Shown here piece by piece: positions 60,899-64,000 of a stretch of DNA of 64,000 nucleotides. This stretch comes from JAPOUP01 sp965199865 (lineage in GTDB: Bacteria; Pseudomonadota; Alphaproteobacteria; Rhodobacterales; Rhodobacteraceae): NCBI GenBank assembly GCA_965199865.1, contig CBDATU010000011.1:992001-1056000 (forward strand). Reading direction: 5' to 3'. The notes under the pieces were generated by a model. It ran no database searches. It saw nothing but the letters and a program-made list of their open reading frames with translations, and was not told where the DNA came from. A program made the position numbers and the translations under genes. Each line of letters opens with the position of its first letter. Position 1 is the stretch's first letter.

Positions 60899-61123
60899 TT
60901 CGAATTCAAGATAGAAGCCTGCCTGACCACCCGCGATCTCAAGATTGCGTTCGGCGGCTTGTTCGGCCGCTGCGGCGACCGCGGCAGCTAGAGCCTCCTC
61001 CAGGCGATTGCGCTGCGGGAGCACGACTTCACCGCCTCCTCCCCGTGGCCAAGTGAACTGCTCGCGCCGGCCGTTGGCGGACAAATAGACGTCCTTAAGA
61101 TTGCGCTGCTCCCCGTTCGGCAC
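60899..61123 (-). pseudogene. Subtilisin-family (S8) peptidase, 5' fragment
   Basis: The first 75 codons of an S8 peptidase associated with AAA+ ATPases: NGEQRNLKDVYLSANGRREQ, FTWPRGGGGEVVLPQRNR, then a helical alanine-rich stretch and ERNLEIAGGQAGFYLEFEG. The gene is cut at the IS1595 end; the catalytic domain is gone. It follows the AAA+ gene by two bases. Confidence 0.72.
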
Positions 61124-61125
61124 CC

Positions 61126-62103
61126 TTACCTATGTGCTGCCGAACGCCGCTCCTGGAGGGAGATCGACAAATCGTCGTTCGTGACAGTCGGGCGATCGGC
61201 CAGAATGGCTCGCTTGGCGGCTTCGTCAGCTGCCCGCGATATCTCCGCCTGGCTCAGGCCTCTCGAAAGCTCCACCGCGCGTGGCCAGTCGACTTTTTCC
61301 GTGTCAAAGCCGACAAGGCGTGATTGCAATATTTTCAGCGACACGTCCTCGCCGGGGAGTTCGTACTGTATTACGTCGTCAAATCGCCGGAATAGGGCGG
61401 GGTCGAGTAGTTCAACATGGTTCGTGGCCACGATAATGAGACTATCGCTGTCATCCTTCTCCAAAAACTGGAGAAAGGAATTCAGTACGCGACGGATTTC
61501 GCCGACATCATTGCGCTCCGATCGCCGCGAGCCGATGGTGTCAAACTCGTCGAAAAAGTAAACTCCGCGCGTTTCGCTCATGGCATCGAAGATAATGCGC
61601 AGCTTTGAAGCGGTTTCGCCCATGAACCGCGTCATCAGCGTGTCAAACAGGACGGTGAAGAGCGGTAGATGAAGTTCACCGGCGAGCGCGCCGGCTGTCA
61701 TGGTCTTGCCGGAGCCGGGCGGCCCAACGAGAAGAAGCTTTCTGCGCGGCTGCAATCCCCGTTCGGCGAGCTTATGCTGCTGGCGATGTTCGATTAGCAC
61801 CCGCTTGAGGCGTTGATCCAGCTCATCGGTCATGGCCATGTTCGTGAGCCGCGTCTCTGAAAACGTAACGGAGACCAAAGCGGCGAGGTCGCCTTTAGGC
61901 TGGGCAATAGGAACGGGACGGCGCGCCCGTTCTACCTTGCTGTCCCGGGCCTGATCGACGAGCGCGCGCAACTGCTGGGCAAACTGTCCGCGGCCTTTAC
62001 GCGCCTCATGGGCAGCCACCTGCATCGCGATCGACAGGAACTGGTCGTCATCGCGGGCGATATGGCTCTTCATGAGTGCGATCAGATGTTTAGAGGCCGT
62101 CAT
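61126..62103 (-). CDS. AAA+ ATPase of a subtilase-ATPase pair
   Basis: A 325-residue FtsH/spastin-like AAA+ protein: N-terminal helical region, then Walker A GPPGSGKT (127-134), Walker B VYFFDEFDTIG, sensor 1 IIVATNH and an arginine finger in LDPALFRRFDDVI, and C-terminal lid helices (GLSQAEISRAADEAAKRAIL). Such ATPases are paired with S8 subtilases in many bacterial genomes; the pair is predicted to be a stress or defence protease unit. Here the partner gene is truncated, so the system is probably non-functional. Confidence 0.85.
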   Translation of the reverse strand: MTASKHLIALMKSHIARDDDQFLSIAMQVAAHEARKGRGQFAQQLRALVDQARDSKVERARRPVPIAQPKGDLAALVSVTFSETRLTNMAMTDELDQRLKRVLIEHRQQHKLAERGLQPRRKLLLVGPPGSGKTMTAGALAGELHLPLFTVLFDTLMTRFMGETASKLRIIFDAMSETRGVYFFDEFDTIGSRRSERNDVGEIRRVLNSFLQFLEKDDSDSLIIVATNHVELLDPALFRRFDDVIQYELPGEDVSLKILQSRLVGFDTEKVDWPRAVELSRGLSQAEISRAADEAAKRAILADRPTVTNDDLSISLQERRSAAHR

Positions 62104-62240
62104 GGGCGGTTCATCATGTTGTCAGGGTTGTACGCAGCGCGGGATCGTACGTTGAACACGACCAAGAGACCAATGCCTGATCTAACCGATTGTGGCAAGC
62201 AATCTGCGCGCAGCCATCCTTCTTCCATCAACTATTGAAG

Positions 62241-62302
62241 GCTCTTTCCGCAACGTGCTGCCGGATTCCCGCCGGATCGCACTACAAATTTTCTAAAGAG
62301 CC
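62241..62302. mobile_element. 62-bp solo end of the IS1595 element
   Basis: Both ends carry GGCTCTTT / AAAGAGCC, and from the sixth base (ttccgcaacgtgctgccgg) to the right end it matches the last 58 bp of the IS1595 at 60841-60898 with few changes. It is a non-coding internal-deletion derivative. Flanks (ctattgaa, aataagaa) show no 8-bp duplication. Confidence 0.75.
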
Positions 62303-62370
62303 AATAAGAAAAGCGGCTTGCGCAAAAGGGTATGAGATTGCCCGAACGCGGCATTTAGGTTGGTTGAGCG

Positions 62371-62645
62371 ATGTCGTTGATTATCAATCGCCCATGGCAG
62401 CGGCACGCGCTTCAACACCAAGCGAACCGAGTTGCTGGACATGGTCAACACGTTTCGCGCCCGCGTGGATCAATGGCGCGAGGATAGCTATCCCGGCGTG
62501 ACCATTGTGACGCGCAAGCTGTTGGAGCATTGGCACGACAAGGCCGTGCGCCACATCCGTCCTATTTTTGCCAATTGGAGGCGATTGAGACGCCGATCTG
62601 GTGGATCGAAGGGGCGGCAGCCCATAAGCAAGACCCAGAAAGCGC
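62371..62645 (+). pseudogene. Type III-like restriction helicase (Res), 5' remnant
   Basis: Pieces in shifting frames match the N-terminus of Res-type DEAD helicases: MSLIINRPWQRHAL at 62371, then MVNTFRARVDQWREDSYPGV, TIVTRKLLEHWHDKAVRH and, in another frame, CQLEAIETPIWWIEGAAAHK, the start of helicase motif Q/I region. The segment between RHAL and the next block is missing. The match ends in the IS256 fragment. The same lost system probably included the methyltransferase remnant at 57.3-58.0 kb. Confidence 0.6.
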
Positions 62646-63026
62646 AGCTGCGCGTTCCTGAGCAGGTGGCGGGACAGATGCCGGACCGTCGCCGACAGCC
62701 TGGAGGAGGCGGGCGAGCGGCTGTTCACCTTCACCTGGCTCGATCCGTCGCAGTGGAGATCTGCGCGGACGACCAATGCCATCGAGAGGGCGAACGGGGA
62801 GTTCCGGCGGCGGATCAGCCCGGACCGTGCCGCCCGCAGGCGTGCCCATGCTTCGGTGGGCGCTCCTGGCCTCCGGACGGATCCGGATGCGAAAGGTCGA
62901 CGGCTGGCAGACCCTTTCCCGGCTGGCCGGGCCCATCACCCCAGATCTCGCCGCCTGAGCGGACGAAACCCAGAGCACCTGGAGAATGCGCCGTTTCCGA
63001 ATTTCCACCAAACTCGCGACATGACG
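62646..63026 (+). pseudogene. IS256-family transposase fragment with right end
   Basis: The frame RTVADSLEEAGERLFTFTWL, DPSQWRSARTTNAIERANGE, FRRRISPDRAA matches the C-terminal third of the transposase at 35111-36086; after a frameshift, RWALLASGRIRMRKVDGWQT completes it. The sequence ends with the terminal repeat (gaatttccaccaaactcgcgacatgac). The 5' two thirds are missing. Confidence 0.82.
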
Positions 63027-63300
63027 TTGCAATGTTCCGTAGACTGCACAGGTCTAAAGATATCGGGGAGGCGCTGCGCGAACCTGGAATGATGGGTGGA
63101 CTGTCACTTTCAGGACCGGTCCTAGGCATAGCTTGGAGCCTTATCCGGTGCCCCAACAGTGATTCGGATTACCGGTGCGGTGAGTTCTGTCAGATGGGTG
63201 TCCGGTCAACGCCGCGGAATCCCGGTCGTTTCGCACGGCGGCTGGAGAGCACGGCGCCAGGTTGTACGAGGCCCGAAAATACGGATAACGTTACGCAGGA
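63027..63300. other. Intergenic region, no gene seen
   Basis: About 270 bp between the IS256 fragment and the HTH-like gene with no supported feature. Confidence 0.35.
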
Positions 63301-63799
63301 GGATGAAAGAGGTGGCGGAAATCGAATTCGAACTGCATTTCGCCCTTCCTGAAGGTGAGCACGATGCATTCAGGCTGATGGACACCGACTTCGGGGCCGG
63401 ATATGAGGATGCCGTCGTCGGCACCGGAGTGCCGGGCATGATCGGGATCGCGCTTGAAGATACCAGCGATCACGCGGAAGATGCCATTCTCGGCGCCGCG
63501 CGCGCCATCCGGAAACATCTTCCTGCAGGGTCTGTGCTTAGAGAGATTCGCCCTGATCTGGTCAGCCTTGCGGACGTGGCAAACTGACTTGATGTGACGC
63601 ATCAGTCCCTGCAGAAGCGCTGGATGCCTCTCCCCAGCCAAGGGGGGCTTTCCGACTGGAAAAGGTTGCCGTCATTATCCTGAAAGCCATGCAAGCCAGG
63701 GGGCCAAGCGTCCGCAATGGTCGCTTCGCCGTGGAAAAGGCCAACAAATGGCTGAGCGCCGGAAAACCTGCACGCAGGATCAGCGCTGGCATGCGGTAG
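63301..63799 (+). pseudogene. Small HTH/antitoxin-like gene with stop and frameshift
   Basis: From an ATG near 63303 the frame reads MKEVAEIEFELHFALPEGEH, then IALEDTSDHAEDAILGAARA and VLREIRPDLVSLADVAN before a TGA at 63585. The same frame continues LDVTHQSLQKRWMPLPSQGG, then shifts to RLEKVAVIILKAMQARGPSV and FAVEKANKWLSAGKPARRIS. Together this is one protein of about 165 residues with a helix-turn-helix near the stop. Family not recognised by name; the layout resembles nucleic-acid binding antitoxins or regulators on islands. Confidence 0.6.
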
Positions 63800-64000
63800 G
63801 CGTGGTCGACGGCGCGATACCCGAAATCCGCGACGACGCCAGGCATCTCATCCATTCCGAACGGCCCGATTCGGAAAATCGGACCGAAGCTGGCGCGGCC
63901 TGATATCCCCACAAAAGGCTACAGCACGCCTGCCGTCGAAGATTCCATTGAGGGCCTGCCGAACTTCCCGTACCAATCAAAGCGACCGCATCCGTGGCTG
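63800..64000. other. No recognised gene at the right edge
   Basis: Short frames here overlap the pseudogene's shifted frames and run off the window; nothing can be called. Confidence 0.3.

Noticed and set aside
41371..64000. Second copy of the tRNA-Lys 3' end as attR
   Set aside because: I scanned for the T-arm/acceptor sequence downstream and found only short chance matches (for example near 59735), so the right island border is not in view.
1..64000. CRISPR arrays
   Set aside because: No regularly spaced direct repeats were seen anywhere; repeats present are IS ends and hairpins.

Overview
The window looks like chromosomal DNA of a Rhodobacterales (Alphaproteobacteria) species. The clearest hints are two gene orders I associate with that order: histone-deacetylase-like gene / xseB / ispA / dxs (18.5-23.5 kb), and a MarR regulator plus OmpR-type response regulator divergent from a branched-chain aminotransferase (23.7-25.9 kb). 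Species cannot be told from the sequence alone.

Layout. 0.6-4.1 kb: small metabolic genes (class II aldolase, membrane di-iron hydroxylase, methyltransferase, YciI-like protein). 4.7-12.3 kb: a minus-strand cluster with a MalEFGK-type carbohydrate ABC importer, a zinc-less MDR dehydrogenase, a VOC protein and a GMC flavoprotein dehydrogenase, probably one uptake and oxidation pathway for a polyol or sugar-like substrate. 12.5-30.7 kb: housekeeping genes (SDR epimerase, dxs, ispA, xseB, deacetylase, response regulator, MarR, aminotransferase, TPP enzyme) interrupted by three copies of unusual insertion sequences. 31-33.2 kb: mtaB and dapF. 33.5-34.9 kb: an AbiE-type toxin-antitoxin pair. 35.0-40.3 kb: an IS256-family element split by a fourth copy of the unusual IS and by an IS30 element. 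41.4 kb: tRNA-Lys, followed by a broken integrase that opens a genomic island running to about 63.8 kb.

The unusual insertion sequences encode about 750-792 aa proteins that join an N-terminal DUF4338 (DruA-like, the hallmark domain of Druantia anti-phage systems) to a C-terminal Tn5/IS4-type DDE transposase. Each of the four copies has TGTCACTA-type inverted ends and exact 9-bp target duplications, and removing them restores intact reading frames in the genes they split.

The island is a stack of defence modules in different states. An intact, translationally coupled operon (43.1-51.4 kb) encodes an XRE regulator, a zinc-ribbon membrane protein, a MutL/MORC-like GHKL ATPase, a Z1-domain helicase-like protein, a PD-(D/E)XK protein (DUF4420) and an AIPR protein, followed by a decayed DUF2971 gene and divergent dcm/vsr genes. 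Next come mobile mystery proteins A (intact) and B (Fic, frameshifted), a decayed second integrase/excisionase locus, an XRE-methyltransferase chimera, an ATPase cassette cut by an IS1595 element, an AAA+ ATPase beside a truncated subtilase, and a remnant of a type III-like Res helicase. The right half therefore looks like a degenerating island in which IS elements have cut, fused and deleted older restriction systems while the GHKL/Z1/AIPR operon has stayed intact.
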